Origin: Symsagittifera roscoffensis
Taxonomy: Eukaryota > Xenacoelomorpha > Acoela > Convolutidae
Direction: 5' to 3'
Length of the DNA stretch: 64,000 nucleotides
Assembly (NCBI RefSeq): GCF_963678635.1
Contig: NC_087065.1
Location: forward strand, 8,023,209 to 8,087,208
Both the position numbers and the translations under genes were made by a program. Below are positions 1 through 11,835 of this stretch, piece by piece (position 1 is the stretch's first letter; each line of letters opens with the position of its first letter). The notes beneath the pieces are model-generated. The model did not search any database, had not been told where the DNA came from, and worked only from the letters and a program-made list of their open reading frames with translations.

Positions 1-436
1 AATTAAATGTATTAAATTAAATTGAATGTTTTTTTTTCAAATTTGAAAATTTTTGTGAGAATCATCTCTCCTCACGCCATATAAAGTACAAAGTAATAGA
101 TTTTGCAACTAGTAACAAATCGATTACGGAAAATAAGCTTCCTTCAACCAATTTGGAACGATTTCTTAGACGGATTAAATCTCCGTTTACGCGTTAATAG
201 CGCGAAATATATTGCTCATTAATTGTCCCAAATTGGCCAAAATGAAAGTCTTTAAACCCCCGTAACTTTACAAAAAGTGAGCACAGGTCAAATATGTTTT
301 CAAGTTTAAGCTCAGGACAACAATACTTTTTCAATGATATAGAAAAAATTCAGTGTAGTTAAAAAGTCGTCGAATCTGAAGAAAAAAACCACCGGAGCAC
401 AAATATTCCGTTACTTTTGTTACGAAAGTCGGAACA
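1..436 (-). repeat. dispersed hairpin-headed repeat, copy 1 (reverse, cut by window edge)
   Basis: This stretch is the reverse complement of the units near 11.28-11.83 kb and 17.53-17.95 kb. It shares the hairpin head (here with one arm mismatch, near 406-436), the block around 'cgcgttaatagcgcgaaat' and the TTAATTGTCCCAAATTGG block. It has no coding capacity and is probably a non-autonomous transposon. Confidence 0.75.
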
Positions 437-1459
437 AAAGTTGAGTTGCTGAAATACAGCTTGATTAACTTTGTATTAACTGAAAGAGAAGTACGCGCCG
501 CAATTGTGCGCACCACTTATTGTTTCGACCGGATTATTATAAATGAAACCAAACCTATTGTAGAATTTTGATTGCTATAAATTTCGAGACATTTCGAAAG
601 ATATTCAATACTTTTTGCTGTATAGATTTTTAAGCTAAAACTTTTGAAGCAATTGCAGTTAAATTTAAAGCTTCAAAGAATTTTTTTAATGTTTGAAAAA
701 TTTTGGCAATTATTTGACATTTCAACATTTTAAGGATAATATATATATTTTTTTTCAAATTATTGATTACTACAATACTGTTTTTTAGTCTTCATTGCTG
801 TATTAATTCATGCTACAAAATAATTTCATTAATGAAATTCTTTTAGTCGGTCGGAACAAATTCAGGAAGAGGAAAAAGTTTATAGAATAGTGAGCGGATA
901 ATTACAGGGTGCAGTTAGCTGAAAACCTTAGGATAAAATTTACTTTTCCTATCAATGGAAACTGACGTATTATCATCATGTTTTTTAGAATCTTTTTAGT
1001 AAAACTACGAGATAGAAACAATCGGAGAAGCGACATTTGTGTAATGCAAGACACCAAATAAGGAAATAGTTATTTATGTATTCCGTACCGTCTACTTCAT
1101 CATAGATTCTCCCTTCTTCGCCTGAAGATGACAAGTAATATTGTGATAGAATGCTGCTTCATTTCACAAACAATTTGCCGTATAAATATCTTTCAAAAGT
1201 AATGTCTAATACTTTGCAAATTTTTGTTTCGATTTTTAAAACTCGATTGAAGTGAAACGGTCAGACATAGCTATAAAAAATTGAGGAGTTTGATGCCGTT
1301 GTGTATTTTTTTTCGATTGTTACCAAAATATTGTTTAAAAAATTTCAAAGAATGTTCATCATAAAGTAATTATTATGAGTATTTGAAATCTGAAATATAG
1401 TTTTAGTTAAAAGTACATCACAATGTAAAATCAGTATATGACCATTGTTTGATTAGTGT

Positions 1460-1736
1460 TTAAAATATTAGCAAAAAATAGGTGCGAATTGAAGTAAAAG
1501 AATTGACAACAAAGCTCTTGCCTTCTCTAACGTCATTGGCGATGATGAGCAGTTCCCTCAGGTAGTTCTGTCTGGTGTTGGCGTATCTTCTGGTGAAGAA
1601 CTTGGCGAACAGCCGGAAGATCCAGATGAGCCAGTTGATGAAAGTGACCAGGAACGTGAACATGAGCCAGAACCACACGATGCCGAAGATGGCTCGGTTG
1701 AACAGGTTCGCCGCCAGCACACAGTGGATTGTGTAT
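1460..1736 (-). CDS. inx: innexin exon 4 (3' limit uncertain)
   Basis: The acceptor is ttttttttcag|ATACAC. The first codons give YTIHCVLAANLFNRAIFG and then TM4 and a basic tail (RRYANTRQNYLRELLIIAND). The residues after about 1515 (FVVNSFTSIR...) look unlike an innexin tail and may be intron read-through. Confidence 0.75.
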
Positions 1737-4700
1737 CTGAAAAAAAAATAATTTCATTTTCAAGCCAAAAACTTATAACCAAACATTGTAGAAATTGTAC
1801 GTTTACTATTTAGTTTACTATTTAGTTTACTATTTATTTGGAAGAAAATGAAAAAAAAACTGTCGTAACCTGTCGGCATATGGTGTGTTTTGAAATTCAG
1901 AATCATTTGGCTGAACTATTTAAATAAATTTTGAACAATTATTCCTATGATCAATTTTGCTTCTCAACATTTCAAAAATCTTGCTCAGTAATAGCCATGA
2001 AAATTGCTAGGATCGTGCAAAAAAGTCCGATTTTTTTATAGATAAAAACGATCAGCAATCTCAACCCGAGATGACTCTTAGGGCAAGTAGGATCTTGTAG
2101 TACGGGATCTTTTGTCCAGAATATCATCAACATAACAAATTAAATAATCACAAAAATATGCAAAAATTGTGCGCATTACTTATTTTGTTGAATTTGATCA
2201 GCAGAAAAAATGTAATTCCAAAGATTTTTTTCATTAAAAATTTAAAAAATAAGGAGCATTAAGCCTGGTTTTTGAGATAATTCAGACCTTCTACAAGTTA
2301 CACCAAGCTTGTTACAAAGTTAATTTTACCTCTGGATGTTTCCAGGCACAAGTCTGAAAAAGTCGCACCAGGCCACGACCGGGAATCGAACCGGCTTTAT
2401 CTCGGCCAAGTCCCAGTTGAGCGCCCTCTGAATGATATCGATTCCATACCACACGTATCCCTCTCCGAAAAGTGTGGATAGAAAAGTGATCTGCAGCACT
2501 GGCAGTATCATGCATGTTATTTTGACAGCCATGTAAGCCAGACTGATTTTGTAGGAGTTGCGGTTCCGTTGGATGTAGATCTTGAAGTGCTTCGAGAGAG
2601 TGTCGTTCACGAATTTGTGTCTGGTGGCTGGGTCGATGTTGATACGACTAGAATAGAAAAAAGTTTTTTTAACGCTCAATAGAAGGTATTTTGAGGACCA
2701 ACGTGGTACATGCTCAACTGTAAGGGATGGATAAAAACTCTAAATATCAAAGAGGAAAACTAACTTTTACAATTTTTTTTAACTCCATCAAACAAAAAAA
2801 CTCCCGTTAAAGAGAATCTACTAGTCTGCTGGTTTTTTTTCTGTGGTTTCAGAAAAAAATTATTGAGTCCTAACGTGGTGATGTTTAGGAGCTCGAGGAA
2901 AGTTACAAAGTACCCTGCAAGTCTAGCCTAACCTGCAATAAATTGTCGTTTTAGATAATTTCTATAAAAATTTGCATGAAACAAATTGAAAGCTCGTTGC
3001 AGCAATCAGTAGTGCGCCGAATGGGGGAGGGGGAGGGCAAGTTTCTTTAGATCGCTACTCGCAAATCTAGATTTTCTGCATGTTTTGTTGCATGTTACAT
3101 TTCAAAACGCATACTGAAGAATGGAAAAAATAAGTGAAAATTTAGACATTTCAGCTTTTCTGGTGAGACGTAAAAGTGCAAATCATCCAATGTCAGTCAA
3201 TTACAGTGTTAAAAATAAACCTTAGCAGTTGGATGGCAAACCTGTTTTCTCTGTATTGATAAGTTTCAGTTAGTAGTGAGGTTTTTCAGCAAAGAAAAAT
3301 TACTAATCAATTTTTTATTTCGAACAAGGATAGCCGGTTGCTGTGCTAGTAGCCAGAAATTTATTCAGTAACTTTTATTTTGATCAAAGATAGTCGATTG
3401 CTGTGCAAGTAGCACAGAAAAAATTTTCTGGAAATAGCACCAAAAAATTCTCTCAAATTTTTTTTTTAATCTTTTTTTTCAAACTGTGTCGTTTTTGGTT
3501 CGTGTTATGATGAGACCATCTAAATGAAAACCTAGAACTTCGAAAAAAAATAGTCCATAGAGTACAGTTGACAACAGGTTCCTCATAAAATAAATTTGCA
3601 TCCGGAAAATATATTTTTTTTAAAATCTGTTCTCAAGAATGCGCTAAACTTGTTTAACAATAACTTATGCTGGAGTGAAACTAATTTTTTTTTGGTTTAA
3701 TTTGAAGTATATTATTACTTTCATAAGTCTTATAAGGTTCACTCACTCGAATTTGGACTGAAAAACAAAAAACTCAAACCCGTTTCTCTCGACAATGCGA
3801 CGAAAGAAGTTTTTAATGGCTTTCAAATCTCTCATATGATATATCACTAAATCCATTCCGATGATTAATTGTGGCAATAATTTTGCATGAAAAAAAAACA
3901 AAAAGAGAAAACTAAAACGCAACGGAAGACAAGGCTGTTTCCGATTTTCAGTGGTCGGAAAAAAGTTAAATAAAGAACAAGATCATTATTATTGTAAAGT
4001 TAGCATCAAACAATTAAAAACAAGAACCTGAGTTTTGCTACTTGATTTGCAGTGGTTAACAAATAAAAAAAAACTAAGAATAATTTCATTTTACTATAGT
4101 ACCAGTGTATTAAAAATAACCATCTAAACTTCACAATCATTATTGTGACAAAAGAAGCTGATAACACCAAACAGCGTTTGAGATCTGTTTTTTTTTACTT
4201 AGAAAAAAAAAAGAATAAAAAGGACTAATTATTGAAAACAAAAAACAATAATTATTGAAAACAAAAAAATGAATTATAACAACAAGATAATACTCAAAAA
4301 ACCAATAATTTAGAAATTTAGCTGAATTCTGTTTAGCGATTATAACAAGTCAAATGAGAATTAAGTAAATGTTTTAAAACTGTAGAAAAAAAAGTTGATT
4401 TTGTAGATTTTTTGTGATTTTTTGCAAGAAAACTCGGAATGAAATGAAAGTTCGGATTTCAAATTTGACAATATTTTGATCAATAGCTAAAAAAACTCTC
4501 GCTATTGCAAAACGATTGGAATTTTGGTGGACAAAAATTTAACCCAATAGACAAAATCAAAAAATGGGATATTCTAAGAAAAGTGTTAAGCGCAGATATA
4601 TCAGCCGAAGCCCATCACAAAGGCTCAATAGTGCAAAAAAAGCAGGTCAGGAGCTGTAAATTTGACAGAAATGTGAACAATCTTTTGAAGAAGTATACAG

Positions 4701-7558
4701 TACTCGGTTGAACCTTTTTTCAAATCGCGAATTTCCAACTGAATACACCCAAACTGTAATTTTTTTGGTATCAAAATATCGTATTTGATCACTATCAATT
4801 CGCGAAGTTTGTTTTGAGACCGTTTTAAGATCAAAACTTTTTTGTCATTACTGTATATGAACAAATGGCTGAAAAAATTTAGCTATAATGTAAGTTTGAA
4901 AAAAGATAAGTACAGCAAAAATTTCAAAATCCAATTTTTTATTGCGCTTTACATAAGTTCGGATGAGTTCAGACAATTTTGCTTATGATGTACGTTACTC
5001 ATGATTCACGAACAATTTTAATTAATTAATTTTTAGGCATTTTTTGGGCTGAAATTCATGGTCGAGAAATATGTATTTTTTGCGGACATAGGCAATTTAT
5101 GGGCTTTCAGAGACAACACACTGAGTTGACCAGATCGATCATGGATTTCACTGCATCGAAAAGAACTCAATACTCTTTAATCTGGAAATTAGTTTGAAAA
5201 ACTATGAAAAACGACAAAATAAAAAAAGCTAGTTAATAGCTAGTTACTGTTAATCGATCGTGTCATTTTGGTGTAATTTTTAATGAAAGCCCATAAAATA
5301 TCCTAAACCCGCAAAAAATCCATTCCCGACAGAAGTGGATTTAGGGTGGGGGGCGTTGGGTTTACACTTCCTTAGGGATTCGACCCCCTCACCAAGCAAA
5401 GGGTCTCCCTAGGCAATATTTTATGACATACTTTTTCGGGCAACCAACCCTGAAAGTTTTCTAAAAGATCATTCGGCGCCAATTTATACCAATTTTGGAG
5501 GGAGTGCGCGCCCAAAAAATGCGATTTTTAGTCAAAGTTTTCCAAAAAGTGCCCAAAAACGGCATTATGACCTGCTTTTTTATTCAAAAACTTGCCTGTT
5601 GCGATAAGCTTTTTGTCAAAATAGGGTCTTTTTAGTGATCTGGAAGCGCTAGGAGAATCATTTTTGTCGAAACCTAAAAAAGGGTCGATAAAATTTTCAA
5701 AAAAATTGAAAATCCCTCCTCGATAAATTTGCAGATCCGCCCCTCTCTCGACGCTGATTTTGGGCTCAAAATTTGCATAAAAAGTTACAGTCATGGAATT
5801 TTTAGTCACTTCTACCATATGCATTTTTTGTCTCATTGCCACTGAACTCATTTATAACCGTTATAAATGAGTTCAGTGGCATTGAGACAAAAAATGCTTT
5901 TGGTAGAAGTGACTGAAAATTCCATGAGTGTAAGTAACTGTGACGCAATCAAACTTTGTGGAGTTCGCATTTTGCTGTACGAATATGTTTGATCTGAGAC
6001 TGTATTGTACCAAAAAAAACTGACTGAATTATGCAATGTGGCTATAATGTTAGTGTTATTTATTATTATTGCTATTATTATGATTCGTATTTAATTATTA
6101 TTTGCGAAGAAAACTGCTGATTTAGCCGTCATTTATATCAGGTGGCACAGAAAATGCGCACAAAACAAATCCAAATACTTATCATTTTCTGAAATTGAAC
6201 AGAGGAATAATTGAACAATTGGGAGAATCTATTTTCTATACAAAGTAGTTGCCGAGTCTGGAAAAAAAAGATATTTTATTGTGGCATCAACTCTGATGAC
6301 TCGAGCATGAAGTTTAATGTTAGGACCAGCAATTGGTTGTCATTAATACTATTTTTAAAGGCAACAATGTCGGTTATGTACATCATTTCTTTTCAGGTGA
6401 AGAATTTTCAAAGATTAAAAAATTAAAAAATTTGATTCATGGGTAATTTTTTTTCACAAAAGCGATAAAGTACATGAACACAAAAGTGGCAAAATAATGT
6501 ATGTGACCTTATTGACATTTTTAATTTGCAGAAATTTTGCAGAAATAATGTATGTGACCTTATTGACATTTTTAATTTGCGTTTTTGACATTTTTAATTT
6601 GCAGAAAGAAATTGCAAGTGAAAAGTTGAATCAAAATCAGGGGCAGATTTAGAGGAAGGGGAGGGGGGCAGAAAAAAGGTTGTCAAATGTTTCAAAAAGT
6701 TTTCGAAAATCCGCCCCCCTCGAGAAAAACCTAGATGTGCCCTTGATGAAAATGAAAAGAGCAGAACTGACGTGGACTCTGCGTATTTGAGTATGGTCTC
6801 GAGGTCCATGTGTCTGGAAATGAAGAATCTCCAGACTAGAGCGACGAGATACCAGGCCACAGCGAGACTGATGAGGATGATGGCAGTCCACTGGTAGTAG
6901 ACTATTTCTTCATCTGTGCCCTCCATCTTCCCGTGGGAGGGGAGGGAGTTGTAGGGCAGATAGTAGGTATTCGACACCCAGCACATGTTGTCCGTGTACT
7001 GGTTCTTCTGCACTGAAACAAACCCAAACACATCGATTCACTCAATTTTTCTAACATTTAAGAAAGGAATACGAAAAAAAATCATATGATCACGATGTTA
7101 TATAAAATTAACATCGTTTCATTTTTTATAGCAGCAGTAGTGAATTTAGAATTTAGAAGGGGTATCCAGTTTTAGTAACTGCCAACTTTTATGTTCGAGA
7201 TTTTTTGAATATTTATTTTTGTGAATGAATAATACTGAATATTCCTACCATCAAAAGAGTTAGGTCCGATCGCAACTTGTTTGTTAGGAGAAACGATTCA
7301 AATTTTCAAAATCTTTTATAGGATATTAAGTCGATTTTGATTCTTCTGCAGAGGTGAACTTTACAATTAGCCCTTACGTGTGAAGTCGTTTTCAGTCCAA
7401 CATTTGATAGTATCCCCCACAAACATCCTCATAGTGGTGAAGGTTGCGAAAAGTATGAAGAGAAAGGGAGTCACGGTGAAATTCAATTTGTCCACCAAGT
7501 CTGTGGACCGAGTAGAGCCCCCCTGCTTGATCAGACTCGTAATCTCACCCAACACCAT
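1460..7558 (-). CDS. inx: innexin (gap-junction/hemichannel protein), four exons
   Basis: Innexins form gap junctions and hemichannels in invertebrates: four membrane segments, two cysteine-bearing extracellular loops, cytoplasmic ends. The reconstructed exons are 7378-7558, 6772-7012, 2330-2647 and about 1460-1736; all three introns are GT-AG and every phase matches, giving about 338 residues, slightly short for the family. Visible hallmarks: DKLNFTVTPFLFIL (N-terminus/TM1), IKCW and NMCW (loop 1 cysteines), the innexin signature YYQW at the start of TM2, WCDF and IHCVL (loop 2 cysteines), then NLFNRAIFGIVWFW in TM4. The C-terminal tail is the uncertain part: the last frame runs to a stop at 1460, but a possible GC donor (AAG|GCAAGA, near 1515) may lead to an exon outside the window. 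Nothing suggests a pseudogene. Confidence 0.9.
1800..1838. repeat. short tandem repeat, 13-bp unit x3
   Basis: Three consecutive copies of tttactatttagt in innexin intron 3. Confidence 0.7.
2330..2647 (-). CDS. inx: innexin exon 3
   Basis: The acceptor is ttctattctag|T. It encodes the cytoplasmic loop (RINIDPATRHKFVND), TM3 (SLAYMAVKITCMILPVLQI) and extracellular loop 2 as far as PGNIQ. The donor is CAGAG|GTAAAA, phase 2. The intron before it is about 4.1 kb and is filled with repeats. Confidence 0.88.
3298..3423. repeat. 66-bp tandem duplication carrying a TTGCTGTG..AGTAGC motif
   Basis: Two adjacent diverged copies each end with a TTGCTGTGCnAGTAGC block. The same block recurs at about 26168-26190 (reverse) and 26517-26542, so it belongs to a dispersed family. 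It lies in the large innexin intron. Confidence 0.6.
5325..5765 (-). mobile_element. MITE-like element with G-rich ends, copy 1
   Basis: The left end is GTGGATTTAGGGTGGGGGG; the right end reads GATCCGCCCCTCTCTCGA. The interior shares gcgcgcccaaaaaatgcg and ggcgcc blocks, in opposite orientation, with the element at 22529-22856. There is no coding capacity. Boundaries are approximate. Confidence 0.6.
5787..5931. repeat. long near-perfect hairpin (about 72-bp arms, 1-bp loop)
   Basis: The arms 5787-5858 and 5860-5931 are reverse complements with only a few mismatches around a central C at 5859 (AACTCATTTATAAC / GTTATAAATGAGTT at the tip). Transcribed, it would fold into a long stem. Confidence 0.9.
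6494..6610. repeat. tandem repeat, about 50-bp unit, 2.4 copies
   Basis: The aataatgtatgtgacc... block is repeated, followed by a partial third copy (gacatttttaatttgcag). Each unit ends in ttgcag, resembling a splice acceptor. It lies in innexin intron 2. Confidence 0.8.
6640..6745. mobile_element. MITE-like element with G-rich inverted ends, short copy
   Basis: The left end AGGGGCAGATTTAGAGG and the reverse complement of the right end (GGGCACATCTAGG then CTCGAGGGGGGCGGA) are imperfect inverted repeats. They match the two ends of the element at 22529-22856. Confidence 0.65.
6772..7012 (-). CDS. inx: innexin exon 2
   Basis: The acceptor is tttgtttcag|TG. The exon carries the second loop-1 cysteine (NMCW), YYQW and all of TM2. 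It ends TCCAC|GTCAGT in phase 2, a slightly weak donor. A G-rich MITE-like element lies only about 30 bases downstream, in the intron. Confidence 0.85.
7378..7558 (-). CDS. inx: innexin exon 1
   Basis: The start ATG is at 7558. It encodes the N-terminus and TM1 and ends IKCWTENDFT. The donor is CAC|GTAAGG and the exon ends in phase 1. It is the only ATG in frame ahead of the DKLN motif. Confidence 0.85.
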
Positions 7559-10500
7559 GCTTATAAATAGATCTAGTTAAGTAACTAGTTATATTACACA
7601 GTGCCTCGATTACTACTGGTTACAGTTAGTATACCATTAATAATAAATAGTATCTCTATAATTGAAAAAAAAAATCTGTTAGATGGTTTGGAGTAACTAT
7701 AATTCTGCTTGCAAAGTTCAAAAATGTTTGGAATTCTTGGCTGCAAATTGCGTGGATTTCTATTTATGGTCGGAAACAGCCAAAAACAGGGATATTTTGC
7801 AGTTCAGTTCTGTATCGAATGTGAAGATAAGGCAGTGGTTTGATGAAGTTTGAATTCCTTTTAGAAGATTCTAGGTTCGTCTAGAATAATTGTGGATCTT
7901 TCCGACGTTGTTTCCGTCGTCGCATGTTGGTCAGCGCACCTTCAGCTGGCGCTTCAGAATCGGTTTGTTCTAAAAGGAAGAAATTTTAATTTTTTAAAAT
8001 GTGTCATCAAAAAGAAAGCTGGTTGTTGATTAAAATTCAACTTTAGTTTGCTTGGTTTGAACTAAAATCCGTATCAGTTTTTTGAGTGCTGCTGTTATAA
8101 ACCAACTAGCCAAAATTTACTGTTTATATTGCAAAAGCTGCCAATTTGAGAACCGCCCGTTTAGAAAAAATTGAACTAAGTTTGTGAAAGATAAATGAAA
8201 GACGCGTGAAAAGCAAACAAACCTGATATTAAATTCCAATATCTGACAATGACAATAAAAATTTTGATTTTAGAAATTTTATTTGAACGCCGATGGGAGC
8301 AACGTAATGTGATGGTAAAGATGACTTTTACGCCTGGCCAATTTTAACAAGCAGATATTTTTGGGAATTGTAGTTGAAATAACAATTAGGCTCCTCGATT
8401 CCTTTCAAAAGCACCTGCTACAAACAGGTTATCATATAATCATCATTTGGTAAGAAAAGTAGAGATGAAAATTGGCGGCTAATAGCTGGATGCTTTGAAG
8501 TTAATATCATATCATATCCGTAATTGAAAATTGTTTCCGAAAATAGTAGACACCAATCACCGCGGCGTTATCGATATTTTTAGTCGGCCCTCATTTCAAA
8601 ATAGTTAATTTTGAGAAACGAAAAACGAGACTAAGAAAAACTGTCTTATTTTCTGTTATTTCAAATGATTTTCATAACGGAACTATTAATTTGAACCTGC
8701 TGAATAAATTTATGAAATATGGAATGGTTTCTCTGTTGGTATGAATATTCTCTCGCGGGCTTTTGCGCAACTTTTCTGTTTTAATTCGAGGGATTAAACG
8801 GTAAGAAATACAATCAAATTGTAAACAAAATTACTTTTGATTGAATATCCGGGCCTCATTTAGACTTTCAGGCGCCCATTTCCCCCAAGTGACACGAAAA
8901 TTTGCTGTTAATTGTCACAAAATGGAAAATTTCCCCCGAAACTGATTTCTCGATTTGAGGAAACATTTACTTAGTGCTAATAATATTTCTCTGTGAAGAG
9001 CACTTTTAGTGTAGTTTTAAACAAAATCATAAATTTTGATCGCCCGCACGAAGTTTATAGTTAACTTAACCCTGTGGACAATTAATGTCAGATGTTTATT
9101 TTCAGCACCATTTCAAGTGGAAACTATCCACAGAAAACTTCGAAAAGTAAACCAAAATTACTCTTCAAATATCCAGACTTGTCTTGGATCCAGAGTTGAT
9201 TTTACAATTGAGAAGACTGAATGTTTAAACATAGCTTCCGGCTACTCTCAGAGAAGGAAATTTGGGAACTCTCCAGAAATTTAGCCGGAGTTTTGTAAAT
9301 AGGAAAAGAGGGCTTTGAAATGGGTGGTTGAAAGTGAGTCGCATTTGAGGAATAGCTCTCGTAAAGCAATGGATCATTGAGGACCAACTGGTAAAAAAAA
9401 GGAGGAGCTGTTCCACAAATGGTAATCATGGCGAGACGCAACACCAAATCAGCAGCAAGCAATTTTTTTCAAATTTCCGCTCCGAAATTGAACAAGTCTG
9501 AGTTCGCGTCGCATTTTTTTAGATGCTTTATTTTTTCTCGTCTACAACTTGACGTAAAAACAAAGCTAAATGAACTAAATAAAGTAAAGCTGATGGGTCA
9601 TTTTTGAATTTTGATTCATCATTGGTAAGAAAATCATGATAAACGTTTGAAAAACTACTCAAAATTACAACTCGACAAAAAATTATTTAATAAAATGTCA
9701 GAAACAAAATAAAACTATCTTGCGCAGCAGCAAGGGAAAAAAGTCGGAACTGAATAAAACACCGCAAGATGATATTTGGTGTCTAAAAAATTGACGTGAC
9801 AGCTTGCTTTACAACATTAACATACTGAAATATACCGCAAATAACTAAATTTTCATTACAAATGTTGATTAATTTTAAATTACAATTTACAAGTCGATTG
9901 GAAATGAAAGTAAAATGTCACTTTTAGTACAAGTGGCACACAAGTAGTATACCAAGGAGAATTTTATTACAATTCCTACTAGATTCGAACGCGCCGGGGA
10001 GAAAATAAATATGCATGAGTACGCAAACTCTGTGAAGTCAAAAGGAAAGAAACCCATTTACGAAATGAGATCTTAGACAACTTTTTATTGTCAAAATATT
10101 TGGAATAATTGTACTTTAAACTTACTTGACTTTTAGTCCTTTCTTATTTGAAAAATCATCCAAAATGGTTCGATGAAACAAAAAAAATGAATAATTTCAA
10201 ATTACTGGAAGTACAAAAGAACTTCACACCAGAAGCTGAAGAAGTTTTTTGTTCAGAGGAGTTGAATTGCAAAAAAATGAATGAAGAAATTCTTAGGCGT
10301 TGTTACATAATTGATACAATTAAAAGCAGATGCATCTAAGAATCGAAATCGATATTTCAGTTGCTGGTATTAAAAACAATGAAATTAGAAACAACTGCGC
10401 TTTTGATAGTATAAGCTCCAGAGGAAAATCATTTGGATGGTGAGTAATGTTCGATTTTCGGTTCCAACTAGGGAACCCCAGCTGTTTTTCAGCGCGAAAA

Positions 10501-10689
10501 ACCCAAAATCGGGTAGCTTGCAGTTTTAAGTCACTTGTAACGATGCTAATTGAGACTCAAAAGTGCAAAAAGGCAATAACAGTTTGAGGCAACGTTCGTT
10601 TAAAAATAAGAGCTTAAGTTATAAACGCAACAGTAAATGTTGACCAAAAAAATAATCTCCAATTTATTTGCATAGCAATTGTAGCGATA
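7559..10689. other. intergenic, nothing recognised
   Basis: AT-rich sequence upstream of the innexin start. Short open frames (for example 9202-9462 minus, 10148-10339 plus) lack known motifs and splice context. Confidence 0.5.
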
Positions 10690-10890
10690 CAGTCACCAAT
10701 ATACAAAACTAATCTTTTACCAAAAACAACTGACTTTTCCAATTTGTTGTCATGGAGATAAAACACTTCATAAACACTTCATCTTCAAGCTTTTTAGGAA
10801 CATTTTGTGAACTAAGTAACTTGGACGCATACCATGATAAAATTGGAAAATAAATATTAAAAAAATAGCTATCTTTAAATACTGGGGAGT
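10690..10890 (+). repeat. dispersed direct repeat, copy A
   Basis: This segment is about 85-90 percent similar by eye to 12540-12730, same orientation. Shared landmarks are acaactgac, aggaacattttgtgaa and aagtaacttggacgc. Confidence 0.75.
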
Positions 10891-11282
10891 TTTCTTTTCC
10901 TTATCAATCGATTTAAATTTTTATATTGTTTAAATTTTTTTCGTGTTTTGAGCGTCTGTCATATACGTCAAAACTTAGAAACATTTTTTGTTTTCTAAAA
11001 GATAAAATATTCGCAAGGCGACAATTTTGCGTTAGTAAGTAATGGTAACAATCGTATTATCAAAAGACTGCTTGTGTACACGCAAAATCTCAGTGTTTTC
11101 CTTTTTGACCAATGTGTTAATTGATTTGACTTTCAAAACTAACAAAATTAACGAATATTCGAAAAAGTGAAGTTTCAAAAGTATATCTTTCAATTTAGTA
11201 ATTTCGAAGGTGACTGAGAAAAATTTTTGTGATATTTCCTTGAATCGCTTGACAAGCAAGATAATATTTCTTGACAAAGTTT

Positions 11283-11835
11283 GTTGTTCCGACATTCGAT
11301 ACGAAAGTAACGGAATATTTGTGCTCGGGGTGGGTTTTTTTTCTTCAGACAAATTTCGACTTTTTATCTAGCCATTTTGACTGAATTTTATCGTTTTTGA
11401 CAGAATTTTATATCGTTCGAAAGGTATTGTTGTCTTGAGCCCAAATTTGAAAAGATATTTCACTTGTGATCTTTTTTCGTAAAGTTATGGGGGTTTAAAG
11501 ATTGTCATTTTGGCCAACTTGGGACAATTAACGCGCGATATTTTTCGCGCTATTAACGCGTAAGCGGAGAATTAATCCGTCTTGGAAATCGTTCAACAAA
11601 TTGGTTTAACGAAGCTTTTTTGCCATAATTGATTTGTTACAAGTAGCAAAATCTATCCTTTGTACTTTATATGGCGTGTGGGGGGATGATTTTTATAAGA
11701 AAAAATTTCAAATTTAAAAAAAAAAATTCATTTTGTTTCATTACTTTTAATTTTTTTAATGTTATTACTGCTCCATAAACCTTAATAGGCAGTCGGAACA
11801 TTCAGGGCTTCACCCTGATACGAGCAATCTTGTTA
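11283..11835 (+). mobile_element. dispersed hairpin-headed repeat, copy 2
   Basis: The unit begins GTTCCGAC and its 3' block contains AGTCGGAAC (near 11793), giving short inverted ends. The head is a perfect hairpin for copy 3 type (ACTTTCGATACGAAAGT appears in copy 3; this copy has ATTCGATACGAAAGT), followed by TAACGGAATATTTGTGCTCGG. The tail carries a second small hairpin, TCAGGGCTTCACCCTGA. It has no ORF of its own. Confidence 0.75.

Larger units (their letters stand above)
2648..6771 (-). other. innexin intron 2
   Basis: This 4.1-kb intron is non-coding. Short open frames near 4505-4864 and 5528-6036 show no recognisable domain. It holds the 66-bp duplication, two MITE-like elements, a long hairpin and a 48-bp tandem repeat. 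Confidence 0.7.

Noticed and set aside
9202-9462. Minus-strand 86-codon frame as a gene
   Set aside because: No recognised domain, no supporting exons, and competing frames on the other strand.
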